The notes under the pieces: model-generated
Seen by the model: the letters and a program-made list of their open reading frames with translations, nothing else
What the model was told of the DNA's origin: nothing
The model's database searches: none
Made by a program: the position numbers and the translations under genes
Part shown: positions 42,505-54,543 of the stretch, piece after piece
Layout of the letters: every line of letters starts with the position of its first letter
Position numbering within the stretch: the stretch's first letter is position 1
NCBI GenBank assembly: GCA_001600635.1
Contig: BCKL01000019.1
Location: 124,001-188,000, forward strand
Direction of reading: 5' to 3'
Length of the DNA: 64,000 bases
Source: Leucosporidium creatinivorum
Lineage: Eukaryota; Basidiomycota; Microbotryomycetes; Leucosporidiales; Leucosporidiaceae

Positions 42505-45500
42505 ATGGGAGAGCACTCGCACTCTTCCTCACACTCTTCCAAGAAACATCGCTCGTCTTCCCACCGCGAACGAGACGACAATGAGCGAGACGGCAAGCGA
42601 TCTCGTAGCTCTCGCGACGAGCGGGACAAGGACGCGTCGCGCTCCTCGTCCAGCCGGCACAAGTCATCCTCCTCATCTTTGCATCGCCATCGCCACCGCT
42701 CTCGAGACGACAAGGAAGCAGAGGACGATGACGAATGGGTCGAAAAGGACGCTGCCCCACCTGCAACGGCTTCCAGCGCCCTGCCACCTCCGCCAGTCGA
42801 TACTGTGGGCACCTTTAGCGTCGGAGCTATCGGCCATGAGCGCTCAGGAGGACTCTCGGCGCTGTCGGGCGGCGCCATGACCGATGGCTACGGCGAGGGC
42901 GACGTTGGCGAGGCGGGCGCCGGAGGCAGCGACATGGACCTCTTCAGCGCCATGGGAGCAGAGAGGAAGCGCAGGGAGCCCAAGGAGAAGGTGGACCCGT
43001 CGGTGAGTTGCCTTGCCTGCAGCGACGCTCGCTACGACCCAGCTGACCTTATTGCCGCCGCCTCGCTATAGCAACTGATGGGCCAGTCGTCTCGCGAGCT
43101 CAACAAAGCACATTGGCAAGGCGTACCCAACCCTACTACCACCGCCGCACCTGCACCAGCTCCCACTGGCTCGCCCGCCCCCGGTTCGAGCGGATCCGCC
43201 TGGCGCATGTCCAAGCTCCGTCGAACCTACGAGACGGCTGAGGAGGAGCGTCGACCTGTGGAGGAGGTCGCTTCGGAGCGCTACGGCACGATGCAGCTGT
43301 TCGACGAGGCGAGGGAGGAGAAGCGCATCTTGGACGAGCGCGATGAGCGTCGCCGAGGAAGGAGGTCGATGGGCGGCGACGGAGGAGGAAGGAGCGGCGC
43401 TCAAACTCCCACCAACGAGGGACGACGCTTCATGTACACCGAGGCGCCGGGCAGCGCCGACAGCTCCCGTCCCGCCAGCCGAGGCGCCTTCCGCCGACCC
43501 GGAGAAGCCCCTCCCGAGCTCTCTCGGACCAGCTCCGCCACCTCCACCGCCAACAGCGGTCCCTCCACCCCAGTACCCCGAGTCTTTACCCCTCCTCCCG
43601 CTTCCGTGGTCCCTCGCACTCCTCTCGCCGCTCCCATCGCCCGCGCCGCTCCTCCTTCGGCCCTCTCGCAGAGCATGGTCCTCGACCCCGACCCCACCTC
43701 TTCGGGCGCTACGTCCGCACCGGTCCTCTCCCAGTCGGAGCTCAACAAGATGCAAGCCAAGGTACTCAAGGCTCGTCTCATGGGCAGCGACAACGCCGAT
43801 CAGCTCGAGGCCGAGTATGAGAAGGAGAGGCAGAGGGCTGCCGAGGCTCCTAGCGTTGGCGAGGTGCACATTGGTGCTGTGGGGAGTGGAGTGCGAGTCG
43901 AGGCGATGCCTACGCTGGACGGTCGAGGCAGACTCTACGATGTCGGCATGGGCAAGGAGGTCGAGGAGGAGGATAGGACGGGCAAGAGGAAGAAGAAGGA
44001 GAAGGTGCGTTTGCGAGTGCTTCAGTCTTCTACCAGGCTCAGTACTGATCTCCGCTTCCACCCTACCTTCCTCCCTCTCCACCGCCTCTTTCTGTCCTCG
44101 CCGACCTCCACCCATCTTCCCATCGCTTCTCCTCGGCCGCTATTCCCCTCCAACAGTTCGAGTCCCACGATCCCAAGACGGGCGAGGTCCTTCGCCAATC
44201 CGCCGCAGACGACGTATCACTCGCCGAGCTCGTTCGGCAAGAGCGCTTCTCGGCAGGCGCTTCGGACCAGAAGGACATGGACGCCGAGATGGCCTCTCGC
44301 ATCGCTGGCGACACGCGCTACAAGAACGACCTCGACTACGTCGACGAGAATGCCGACAAGCTAGCCAGGGCGAAGATGAAGAGCGATGTCATGAAGAAGG
44401 CTTTCGCAGTACAAGGTGAGCTTTAACTTCCTCAATTCGCCTACGCTCGAGCCTCGAGACTGACGCTCTTCTCCCTCTATCAGACTACGCCAAGACGAAG
44501 AAGGCTCTTGACAAGTGCGTTGCCATCGTTGGTTCGCTTCCTCGCCCAGAGCTCGGGCTGACGCTTTCCCTCGCTCTCCTCCCCGTTCTCCTCCTGTCCT
44601 CCCTCCTACATTACTCGTCCACCGCATCTTCACGTTTCTCTTTCTTCACCTCACTCGCTCCTCGCCCCACCAAACAGCTGCAACATGTGCTTCAGCGACG
44701 AAGGAGGTCCGCCGCGCTCGGCTGTCGTCGCTCTCGGGACTCGCACCTATCTCGGTCTTCTCGAGAACGAGGAGCTCGTCCTTGGTCACTGCAGGATTGT
44801 CCCGATTCAGCACCACTTCACCAGCTTGGAGGCAGACGACGAGACATGGGATGAGATTAAGGTGGGTTTCGGCTTCGCTGAGGTGGAGGAGCTGAGATGG
44901 GCGAGTCGCCTGGCAGTCGAAGCTGACTAGAGTCGCTCGCACAGAACTTCATGAAGACGCTCATGCAGCTCTACGCCGAGGAGGACAAGGGCGTCGTCTT
45001 CTTCGAGGCGCCCATCAATCTCAAGCATCAGAAGCACACCTGCATCGAAGCAGTGCCCATCCCCTTCGACCTGTTCGACGAGATCCCCGCCTACTTCTCG
45101 GTGAGTACGGGCACGCTGCCGAAGAGCTGTAGGGGCGGTCGGTTCGCTCGTCTTCAGCAGGCTAGAGCGCCGAGACCTCGAGAACTTCTCGCTGACCACG
45201 CCCTCTATCCCTCTCGTTTCTAAACCTCTACAGGAAGCCATCGAGAACTCGGAGCAAGAGTGGTCGCAACACAAGAAGCGCATCGTCTTCACCTCGGCTC
45301 GCCCCTTCCGCCGCTCGCTCGTGCCCAACCTGCCCTACTTCATGGTCCAGTTCGACTACAAGGGAGAGAAGGGATACGGGCACATCATCGAGGGTGTCGA
45401 CGATGCTCCGACGAGGGATGCGGATGGCGAGGAGATCCGTGGCGAGTTCGGCGACCAGGGTGGTGGAGCGTTCCCTCGGTGCGTTTTGCAGCTCTTCTTC

Positions 45501-45747
45501 TCGTTCCAATCGAAGAGAGTCGTCGATGCTGACCCATCTCTCACTCCCTTCCACCTTATTCCGCATCGTCAACAGTTGGTTCGCTACCGAGATTCTCGGC
45601 TCGACGCTCGAGCTCGAACCTCGCGCCTGGAGGAAGCCTCGCCGCCTCGACTTCCGCCACAACAACGACCGAGTGGCCAAGTTCAAGGTCAAGTACGACA
45701 AGTACGATTGGACCAAGATGCTTGCGAGCAGTGCCGATAAGCGATGA
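42505..45747 (+). CDS. Cwf19-like spliceosome/debranching cofactor
   Basis: The Cwf19/CWF19L (yeast Drn1) family acts with the late spliceosome and the lariat debranching enzyme. The protein is about 800 residues in ten or so exons. The N-terminus MGEHSHSSSHSSKKHRSSS is Ser/His/Arg/Asp-rich. Then come DLFSAMGAERKRREPKEKVD and QLMGQSSRELNKAHW, a long linker, and FESHDPKTGEVL with SLAELVRQERF. CwfJ domain 1 begins CNMCFSDEGGPPRSAVVALG, then TYLGLLENEELVLGHCRIVP with IQHH (HIT-like histidines), TWDEIK and KGVVFFEAPINLKHQKHTCI. CwfJ domain 2 includes SLVPNLPYFMVQFDYKGEKG, YGHIIEG, FPRWFATEILG and DFRHNNDRVAKFKVKYDKYD, ending at the usual family end. Introns carry CTGAC branch sites (for example 44461). 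All expected blocks are present. Confidence 0.92.
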
Positions 45748-46121
45748 GCTCGGTGCAGGTGGAGGGGCATAGCGAGGAGCAGGGTTGGATGAGGTCGCGA
45801 TCCTTCACGTGTATTGCAGAGCTGTTGTTTTACATCAAGGCGGATTTCGAGCGAGCACCTCGTACAGGATCATCGCTCCCGAGCGCCGTCCGAGCATCGC
45901 GTGCTCGGCGCTGCTTCTAGAAGCCACGTCGGCGCTACGTAACAGCGTTTTGTCAGGTCTTTTTCGGCCGAAGCGACAATTCCAATCTGATGTCCACGAA
46001 TTGTCAGCCCAGCCGCAGAAAATGACTTTCTCCCTTGCCCTCCAAGCTTCCCCGACTTCGAAATTCAAAGGGCGAAAGAGCGCGACTTGCGCTCATTCGC
46101 TTCTTTCTCTTCCACCACTCG
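45748..46121. other. intergenic stretch
   Basis: About 370 bases with the 3' end of the Cwf19-like gene and the promoter of the ArsH-like gene. Nothing else is seen. Confidence 0.4.
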
Positions 46122-47343
46122 ATGCTCCGCGCCGCCACTTCGTTGAACAGGACACTACCAACACTACACCACAGCACCCGCTCTCTCATGACTCAAACCG
46201 CCATCATCTCGTCGCCGGCAGAGCTCGACGCTTTGCGGTCCGAGGCCATTGAGGCTCGATATAGGCCATTCCTCTTGACCGAGCAGCAAAAGGAGGAGAC
46301 CGACTGGGTGAATGATTTAGAGCTCGACACGGTTGCACAGATGGCCAGTGCTGGAGAGAGGAAGCTCAAGATCCTGGTGCTCTACGGCTCGCTGCGAGAA
46401 CGTGAGTTGCAGGCAGGGCAGAGCTGTAGAGATTAGCTGACCGACGATTATCGAATCATCGATGTACAGGATCATTCTCACGGTTGACAGCCTACGAAGC
46501 TTCTCGGATCCTACACCGACTCGGCGCCGACGTACGAGTGTACAATCCTCGAGGACTGCCCATGAAGGATGATACCTCGGACAAGGATCCCAAAGTGCAG
46601 GAGTTACGAGCATTGGTGAGTTCTTCCCCGCGAGGCATGAGCCGTCGAGCGGCGACTGACCCCGAGCCTTCCTTCCCCCTTTCGCAGAGCGAGTGGAGCG
46701 ACGGGCAGTTCTGGTGCAGTCCGGAGCAGCATGGTACCATCACCGCCGTCTTCAAGAATCAGAGTCAGCATCCTTCTTGATCCTGGAGCCGTCTGCGCCG
46801 AACTGACCGAGCTCCTTCCCCTTCGCAGTCGACTGGATCCCGCTCAGCGTCGGAAGCGTGAGGCCGACCCAAGGGCGTACATTGGCTGTCTCGCAGATCA
46901 ACGGAGGTTCCCAGAGTTTCAACACCGTGAACCTCCTTCGTCAGCTCGGGCGGTGGATGCGAATGTGGACCGTAAGCTCGGCGGCGCCTGCAGTTCCCAC
47001 TCTGTCCGCCCGCTGACCTGACCCTCCGCCTTCGCTCCGTGTCCAACAGATCCCCAACCAATCCTCCATCCCCCTCGCATGGAAGTCCTTCACCCCGACC
47101 GACCGACTCCTCCCCTCCTCGAACCGTGACCGCCTAGTCGACGTCTGTGAAGAGCTCATCAAGACGACGCTTCTCCTGCTACCGCATAGGACGCTGCTGG
47201 ACGATCGCTATTCCGAGCGCGAGGAGAAGAGGGCGCACGGGAAGCTGCGGACGCAGGCAGAGACGGAGGCGGCGAAGGCGCTGACCGAGGAGGCGAAGAA
47301 GGCGGTGGAGGTGGCGGCGAAGAATGGGAGTGAGACGGCGTAG
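46122..47343 (+). CDS. ArsH-like NADPH:FMN oxidoreductase
   Basis: ArsH proteins are FMN enzymes that oxidise trivalent organoarsenicals or reduce quinones and azo dyes. The core is complete: [13 protein letters not shown] joined to [20 protein letters not shown] (flavodoxin-like FMN phosphate loop G-S-L-R-x-x-S-x-S), then [54 protein letters not shown] and [20 protein letters not shown] with [20 protein letters not shown] and the C-terminal helices follow, with a Lys/Glu/Ala-rich tail. About five exons. The N-terminal [20 protein letters not shown], with SLMTQ after it, has Arg but no acid residues and looks like a mitochondrial presequence; the second ATG (about 46188) would give a cytosolic form. 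Confidence 0.87.
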
Positions 47344-47588
47344 AAGTGGGTGCAGAGGGATAGAGTACAGTCATTACCATTCGTGTTGTATTTGCACGTC
47401 TTCCTCCATCTTTCACGGCCGAGGTGAGCTGCTCGCGCGAGATGACCGAGGACTCGCAAGGGCTCCCGGTACTCGAGCGAGGAGCAGGACAGATGGTGTA
47501 GTGCATCAGGCGTCTCTCTACGCCGCTACATGCGCAGCGACGATGCTGACCCGCGAGTCAGCGCGCCCGGCATGCCTCCCTCGGATTC

Positions 47589-49549
47589 TCACTCCCCCAT
47601 CACTCCCTCACCCTCCAGTCCCACCATCCACCCCTCTTCTTCCTCCTCCGCCTCCTCACCGCTCTCAACCTCGACCTCTGTCCCGCTGTACAGCTCCTCA
47701 AACTCGATCTCATCATCATGCCCTCCCGGGCCTCCACCGCCCTCGTCCTCATCGCCGAACAAATCCATCTCCTCGTCCTCCTCCACCCCCTCCTCTCCAT
47801 ACACAACCTCACCCCCTCCCTCTGATTCCTCTCCACCATCATCATCGAGATCTACCAACTCCTCCCCATCCCCTTCCCCTTGCTCCATCCTCGGCCTCCT
47901 TCCTCGCAATTCAGCAGCTACCATCCGACCAGCCTTCTTCGCCGCTCGAGCGTTCAGTGACCCACCACCACCACCACCACCTTGCTCGACAGGTTTCCAG
48001 ACGTCCTTCTTGCCTGCTCGGGTGGCGAGGAGAAGGAGCGCGGTGGAGAGCTCGTCGTTCGTTGAGGTGGAAGGGAAGGGGGAGGAGGGAGGAGGGTTGG
48101 TGGTGCGGTTGGGAGTGGAGAGGGAGAGGTAAGTGGAAAGGCGCTTTAGCGGCGGGGAGAAGGGGAGGAGGAGGACGAATGAGCTACCGCGGCTTGCAGA
48201 GCTCGCCGAGATGTCTATCGGCGCGCCGAGCGCAGTAGGCAGGAGCGAGCGAGAGATCGACTCACCAGCCCCATCAGCGCGGCCTCTGTATCCAAAGGAC
48301 TGCCCCGAGTGAGACCTTCTAGTATGTTGCCCAGCGAACCAGCCAAGGCGTCGTGGGAAGCTCGGTCGGCTTCCAGTCGCTCCTCGGCCGAAGCGCATGG
48401 CTCGTCAGCTACAGCTTTGCCCTTTGGGGTAGCCTCCCAGCAGAACGGAGAAGAGACGCACATTGATCCATCGCTTGTTGAAGCACAGAGGAAAGGCGAT
48501 GACGAGCTTCTGAGCCAGCTTGGCGAGGATGCGAGGGATGAGAGGGGAGAGAGTGAAATGGAGGGCGGTGGGAGAGAGGAGGAGGACGGAAAGCTCGGAG
48601 AGAGTGTGCTGATGTTGGTCCTGACTAGGAGAGGCTTGGGCGGAGGAGGCGGAGTCGATGGGAAGGGTGAAGGTGAGGAGTAGATCAAGAGAGTCGAGGC
48701 TCGGCGTTGAGTTTGGGGCGAAAGGGGAGGTCGAGTCGGCGCCGGTAGTCGCGTGCTGAGCAGACAGGATGTTGGTGCAAAATGACTGTTGAGCGTAGGA
48801 CTGCATAGGGACTGTTGGAGAAGTCCGAGTCAGCGTGTTGCGCTCGGCGCCGAGCTGCCTTCCCGAGCGGGAGCAGAGGAAACGAACGATGAACACTGCT
48901 CCCGTCTTCTGTGAGAGCGATAGAGCCGATTGAGCTGACGTTGAGAGACGCCTTTTGCTGTAGTGAAGCACGAGCGAGTTAGCCTGTTCCTCTGCAGCGA
49001 GAGAGCGACGCCGAGAAGAGACAGACTTACCTGGTCTAACCAGTCCCTCAATCCGCTCAGCAGCGCACTCTTAGTCAGCTCCTCGGAATCCAGATCAATC
49101 TCCTGCATCTTTTCCCCTTCTTCCTGCTCGGCCGAAGCTGCTCCTCCCCTCGCTCTCACTCTAATCCGCAACTCGATTCGACTCGACAAGAGGAGGAGCT
49201 CGTCGGAGGGTGCTGAGGGGCTCGAGACGGTGGCAGAGAGGGAGGGTGCCGTACTATGTGTAGGTGCGATGTTCACGGTGCTGCTGAAGGGCCGAGAAGA
49301 CATCGCCGAGGGGCCGAGGGAGGACGGAAGAGGGAGGGAGAGAAGCGAGCGAGGATGGAGGTCGGTGGAGAGCTGCTGGGGAGGGCGAGTTGTAGTGCTT
49401 GAACTAGTCTGCAGAGCCTCTCGAAGCCAGTTGGGAATGCCTTGTATCAGCTGTAATTGTAGCCGAGTCGAGTAACGAGGCGGAGTGGAAGCGGAGGACT
49501 CGGAAGGAGAGAGAGCCGAGCCCGACGCCTGAGCAGCCGAGCTGTGCAC
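47589..49549 (-). CDS. unrecognised protein with long acidic C-terminus
   Basis: I do not recognise this multi-exon gene. The minus strand begins MHSSAAQASGSALSPSESSA, then a repeated Leu/Ser stretch with IPNWLREALQTSSST and ELRIRVRARGG, an acidic EMQEIDLDSEEL-like piece and LLSGLRDWLDQ before an intron with CTGAC. Later exons give KRRLSTSAQSALSLSQKTGA with VFIVRFL, LDSLDLLLTFTLPID, LIPRILAKLAQKLVIAFPL and DTEAALMGL. The last exon gives FVLLLPFSPPLKRL, a Gly run and about 90 residues dominated by Glu, Asp and Gly. Exon edges are approximate. The middle resembles a folded alpha/beta region; the tail could be a charged chaperone- or histone-type surface. The coding call rests on continuous frame and splice signals. 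Confidence 0.5.
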
Positions 49550-49888
49550 CTCGGGCTCCGTCTAGAGCAGTAACGAGCCTCAAAACGATCATTGATGTTT
49601 TTAGCTACACTTCCATCGACTGGCCGATGAAGCTCAGCAGCGAATGGTCGCCAAGTCGGCTTCGGCGACACAGGAACGTCTCGGCGAAGGACAGTTGACC
49701 CTCGCTTCGACCGAGCTGAGCCCTTGGGAGCTGCAGCCGACTAGATCGACATCACTGCCCTACTGCCGATGTTCTACATACAATCTGCCACTCCCGTCGA
49801 ATGGCCTTTCAGCCCGCTGCAGCGACGCGGTCGTCTCTCTTCCTCAACTCTTGCCTCGTCTGTCTCGCTTCGACTGTGCTACAGCAGA
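49550..49888. promoter_or_regulatory. divergent promoter region
   Basis: About 340 bases lie between head-to-head genes (unrecognised protein and alpha-actinin). No named motif is seen. Confidence 0.4.
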
Positions 49889-52800
49889 ATGACTGATCCA
49901 TTTCGACGACCGAATGGACCTTTCTCACCTGTAACACCTCAACCACCTTCTCGCTCTCCTTCGCCCACCAAACTCTCCCGTCCGCTCTCCCTCTTTGGGC
50001 CGTCTTCAAGCTCAAGTAGCAATGTAGCAGGAGCAGCAGCATCACCTACAGCAGGATCAGGACTCCAACGCCGTCCAACACACCGCACCACTTCGTCCAT
50101 GTCATCCATCTCGCTCTCTGGCCTCTCGCTTTCGGGCGTCTCTGCCGCCAACTCGCCTGGCATGGTCCATTCACCTACATTCAACTCGTTCAGTCCTACG
50201 TTGGGTAGCGCATCGCCTCTACCAGGATCTACCAGTAGTGTAGGAGGATGGGGCTCGTTTGGCGCCATGGACAAGCAGAAGAAGGTTGGAGCGGAGCATG
50301 AGGATGTGCAGTCTAGGGTCTTTTGCAAGTGGTGAGTGCTAGTGTTGAGCTGTTTGGCTGGCGTGGAGTATTGTGCGTGAGCTACAAAGCAACAGCGACT
50401 CGGCGTATAGATGAAAGGGAGCCGGAGACGACGCGTTTCGCAGTTGATTCAACTCGCGCCGGCGGCTGGAGAGGTGGAGCTGTCGACGGCGGGGCTGAGC
50501 TAGAGGATGTTATGTAGAACATCCGCTTGCACGCGCGACCAGCTCGAGATGAGGGCGCCGAAGCGGTCACTGCGCGCATGCGAGGGGACGCTGAGGACAG
50601 ACCGTTGGTGGAAGGTGTTGCCGGTTCGTAGCTCTCAAAAAGGCTGCATCGGCAAAGCAGGAGATAAAAGGAAGCTACAGAACTGCTGTACCGTGCTCGG
50701 AGCTGACGTCGCTTCCTCGTCGCCCGGCTCGCAGGCTCAACGCTCGGCTCGAACCTCGCTATGCGCCATTAACGGACCTCGGCACCGACTTCATGGACGG
50801 AACTCGGCTAATCCAACTAGTGGTGAGCTCTCACCGCAGCCTTGACGACGGGAGAGCTTAACAGCTGATCTTCACCGCTCCCACCTCGCAGGAAGTCCTC
50901 ACCGACTCGTCTCTCGGCCGCTACAACACTGCACCAAATCATCGAGTACAACGTTTCGAGAACGCCAAGCAGGCGCTTGACAGGATTAAGGAGCTGGGAG
51001 TGCATTTGACCAACATTGGGCCCGAGGGTGAGCTTGAGCCGAGCTGGTCTCGAAAATGACCTCTCGCTGACCACTAGCTTGACTTGAACAGACATCGTCG
51101 ATGGTAACCGCAAGCTCATCCTCGGCATGATCTGGTCCCTCGTCCTAAGGTTCTCTATCGCCGATATTCAGTGCGTTTGCTTGCCTCTTTAGACCGACCG
51201 AGGCTCGCCAGCTGACCCTTCTCACCCGATTCGCTCGCTCCTTCTTCCTTCCACCTCGCTTCCCTTATCCTCCACCACCTCTCCCTCTTCCGCTCCCTTC
51301 CACTACCTTCCTTTCGCCTCTCTACTGTCGCCGCTGCCCAGGGAGGAGGGCACCTACGCCAAGGAAGGACTACTCCTGTGGTGTCAGCGGAAGACCAAGT
51401 CTTACGCCGAGGTCGACGTGCAAGATTTCAGGAGCAGCTGGAAGGACGGGTTGGCCTTGTACGGGTTTCTAGCGTTCGTCGGCGTTGTTCGGCGTTCGCT
51501 GATACACCCGTCTCTCGCAATCACCCATCCATCGCTATATCGCTATCGCCATCACGTCCCCTCTCATCCGAATCATCCTCTACCTTCTCACACAGCTGCG
51601 CCCTCATCCATCGTCATCGGCCGGATTTGCTCGACTGGGACTCGCTGTCCAAGGACCCGAGGGATGCGGAGGAGAATATGAGGAGGGTGTTCAGGATTGC
51701 GGAGGAGAGCTTGGGGATCCCGGTGAGTTGTGGTGCGGTGCAGAGGATCTTCTGGGAGGAGGGAACGAGAAGAAGTGGGGAGGAGCGGAGGAAGACCCGG
51801 AAGCGGGGGAGCTACGGCGAGGCTTGGGGGCGATCATGACCAGCAGAAAGGCAGGAGGGAGATCAGCGAGCTCGAGTTAACATCCAACTCACCTACAGCA
51901 ACTGCTCGACGTCGAGGACGTCTGCGGCAAGCGCCCCGACGAGCGCTCGGTCATGACTTACGTCGCTCAGTACTTCCACGCCTTCTCATCAACAGGTGAG
52001 TCGACCTTCTCCAATGCTCAGAGCGTGTCGAAACCGATTCGGCGCTTCCGAACGAGCTGAGCTGACTCTACTCGCACTCGCAGCTCAAGCCGAAACCGAG
52101 TCCAAGGTCATCTCGACTTTCGTCGAGAACATGTCGTCTCTCATGGTCGCCGTCAACGACTACGAGGCCCGTGTCGGCCGGGTGCGTTCTTCTAGCTTGC
52201 CCCGTTGTCGTCTTCCCTGCTGACCTCCCTCCGGTCCTTTCTTCCCTCCACTTTCCCTCGCCCTCCCGTTCTTCCTTTACATCCTACAGCTTCTCTCCTC
52301 CCTCAACCAGAACCTCACACTCTGGTCCCAAACTCCTCCGTCCCCTCCCTACTCCTCCCTCATCGCCTCGCGCGCTGATCTCGACACTTACCGCCAAACG
52401 TCCAAGCCCGAGTGGAGTCGAGAGCGAGGGGATGTGGAGGAACTGCTGTTGAACATACAGACCAAGTTGAAGACGTACGGGCTGAGTGCGTATGAGCCGC
52501 CGGAAGAGTTTTGTTTGGCGGTGAGTATCTCGAGGTTGGCGAGGAGGAAGGGCGAGGAGGAGCAAGGCGAGGTGAGTGAAGGCTGACCTGTCTTTCGCCG
52601 CGCTGCAGACTATCGAGAACAAATGGGGAGAAGTACTCGATACGGAGCTGCAGAGGAGGATACAGATCAACACGGGCATCAGGCAGTGAGTTAAGGTCTA
52701 CTTGGCGCGAGTCTGAGTCTGAGCCGAACTTATCGCTGACGTCTCTTACGATACTCCCCCCCTCTCAGAATCCAGAACGAGGCCAGGAGACGATTTGCCG

Positions 52801-54252
52801 ACCTGGCGAACGCGCTACAGCTGCAGGTCGCCGACAAGGGATGGGAGCTCGTCAACGTCTCGGGGTCGCTCGAGGTGCTGCTTTGTCGCCTCGACCACTA
52901 ACCGCCGCTCGCTAAACTTGCCATATTCTGCAGAACCAACTCTCCCTCGCCCGATCCATCCTGCACTCGCTTTCCTCCCTCACGACTCGGTTCGACGCCC
53001 TCAAGCTCGCCGAGACGGCCTTTGTCGAATGCCAAGCCGACTACAACGACTATACGGTGCACTCGGTGGAGGAGTTGGAGAGGGAGTTCACCGGCTTGGA
53101 GAGTCGAGCCAAGGCGAGGAAGCTGTTCATCGAGCAACAGGTGCGCGCCGAGCTCTCCCTTCCTGTCCGTTCATTCCAGCTAACCTTGCCTCTGCGCCAC
53201 TCCCTCCTTTTCCTCGGCATGCACTCGCTATCACACAGATCGTCGCCCGCAAGGCCACCACCGTCTCGGCCAAGGACCTCGAAGAGTTCGACTCGGCGTT
53301 CCGCTCCTTTGACAAGGATCAGCAAGGCCGGCTGGACCTTGACCAGCTGGCGGGGGCGTTGGGAGCGCTGGGAGTCGCTGAGATTGTGAGTGATGCCTTC
53401 CTTCGCCTGTGACCGAGGGAGATGGGAAGCAGAGGCGGGATCGAGATGAGCGCCGAGCGTGCGGGAGCAGCTACGAGGAGAGACTGCCAGCCGCTTTAGG
53501 CAGCGCGGTCCGAACGAGCGGAAAGGACAGGATGTGCGCCGAGAATAGAGAAGGGCGACTCCGAGCCATGCAGATGTTTGATCTACGACGACCTCGGCGG
53601 AGCGAGCTGACCTGTTTTCACCCTTCATTCGATCACCACCTCCTTCAGGACCTCGACGAGATTCACGCCCAGGTGGGAGATGAAGTGACTTACGAGGAAT
53701 TCATCCAATTCATGGTGAGTTGCACAGCCTTCCCGCACGCCCTTCGGCGTCGACTTTGCGCCCTGCAACTCCCGTCGTCGAGATTCCGATCGGCTGGCTG
53801 ACCCTCTCGGCTTTCGGCGTTGGCCACACGAAATAGGTCGCCAGGAGCGAGGAGCGACCGACTGGCGACAAGGTCAGAAGCTGCTTCCGGTCGACTGCTG
53901 GTGGCAAGGTGAGTTACGAGACTTCTGCTGCTCCGTGCGAGCCCCTCCTCGCCACCCTTCTCGGCGCCCTCCGCCGACCCTCGGCCTTCGTCGCGTGCTG
54001 CTTGATCTCGCCCTCTCCTCGCTCGACACGGCTGACCGCGCATTCATCCCACAGCCGTACATCACCGAGCTCGACCTTCGCCGCCTGGATCTGCCCGCCT
54101 CCGCCGTCAGTTTCCTGCTCGAGAGGATCGACTTTTACGAGCCCAAGAACAGAGAGGACGGCGCCCTGGACGTGGCCGAGGAAGACCAGGAAGGAGCGCT
54201 CGACTATGAGGCGTTCTTGCAGATGTTTATGGAGGGCGACGAGCGGCGTTAG
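49889..54252 (+). CDS. alpha-actinin
   Basis: Alpha-actinin cross-links actin filaments, in fungi mainly at the division ring. After a Ser/Pro-rich N-terminal extension of about 140 residues comes SRVFCKW, then a 403-nt first intron (50332-50734), then [20 protein letters not shown] of CH domain 1, [20 protein letters not shown] and [15 protein letters not shown] domain 2 has [20 protein letters not shown], then [20 protein letters not shown] across an intron. A spectrin-like rod of two or so helices-bundles ([44 protein letters not shown]) follows. The C-terminal EF-hand has [20 protein letters not shown] with a full calcium loop, the second is degenerate, and the last exons give [13 protein letters not shown] and [10 protein letters not shown] (calcium-insensitive EF domain). 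About 15 exons. The rod is short, as is usual for fungi. Confidence 0.93.
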
Positions 54253-54543
54253 AAGGGAGCTGGTCTCCCGAACTCGGTCGTTGGTGAAGAAGGACACTCG
54301 GCGATGGTTTGCTCGCGCTTTCATAGACGGTTTTCGCTGTGCAACTTGATGTACATCGTCTTCATCGGTTCTCGGCTGGAGGTGATTGGGGCACAGATGG
54401 AATGCAGAGAGCGCGCAAAGTGTACAGAGTCGTTTCTCGCAGGTATAGAACCGAGGGGATGACTAGCAACAAAAGATGAGGGAAGAGACAGCTAAGGACA
54501 AAGCTCACACACTCCTGGCGCTCAACAGCAGCCGTAGACGGGC

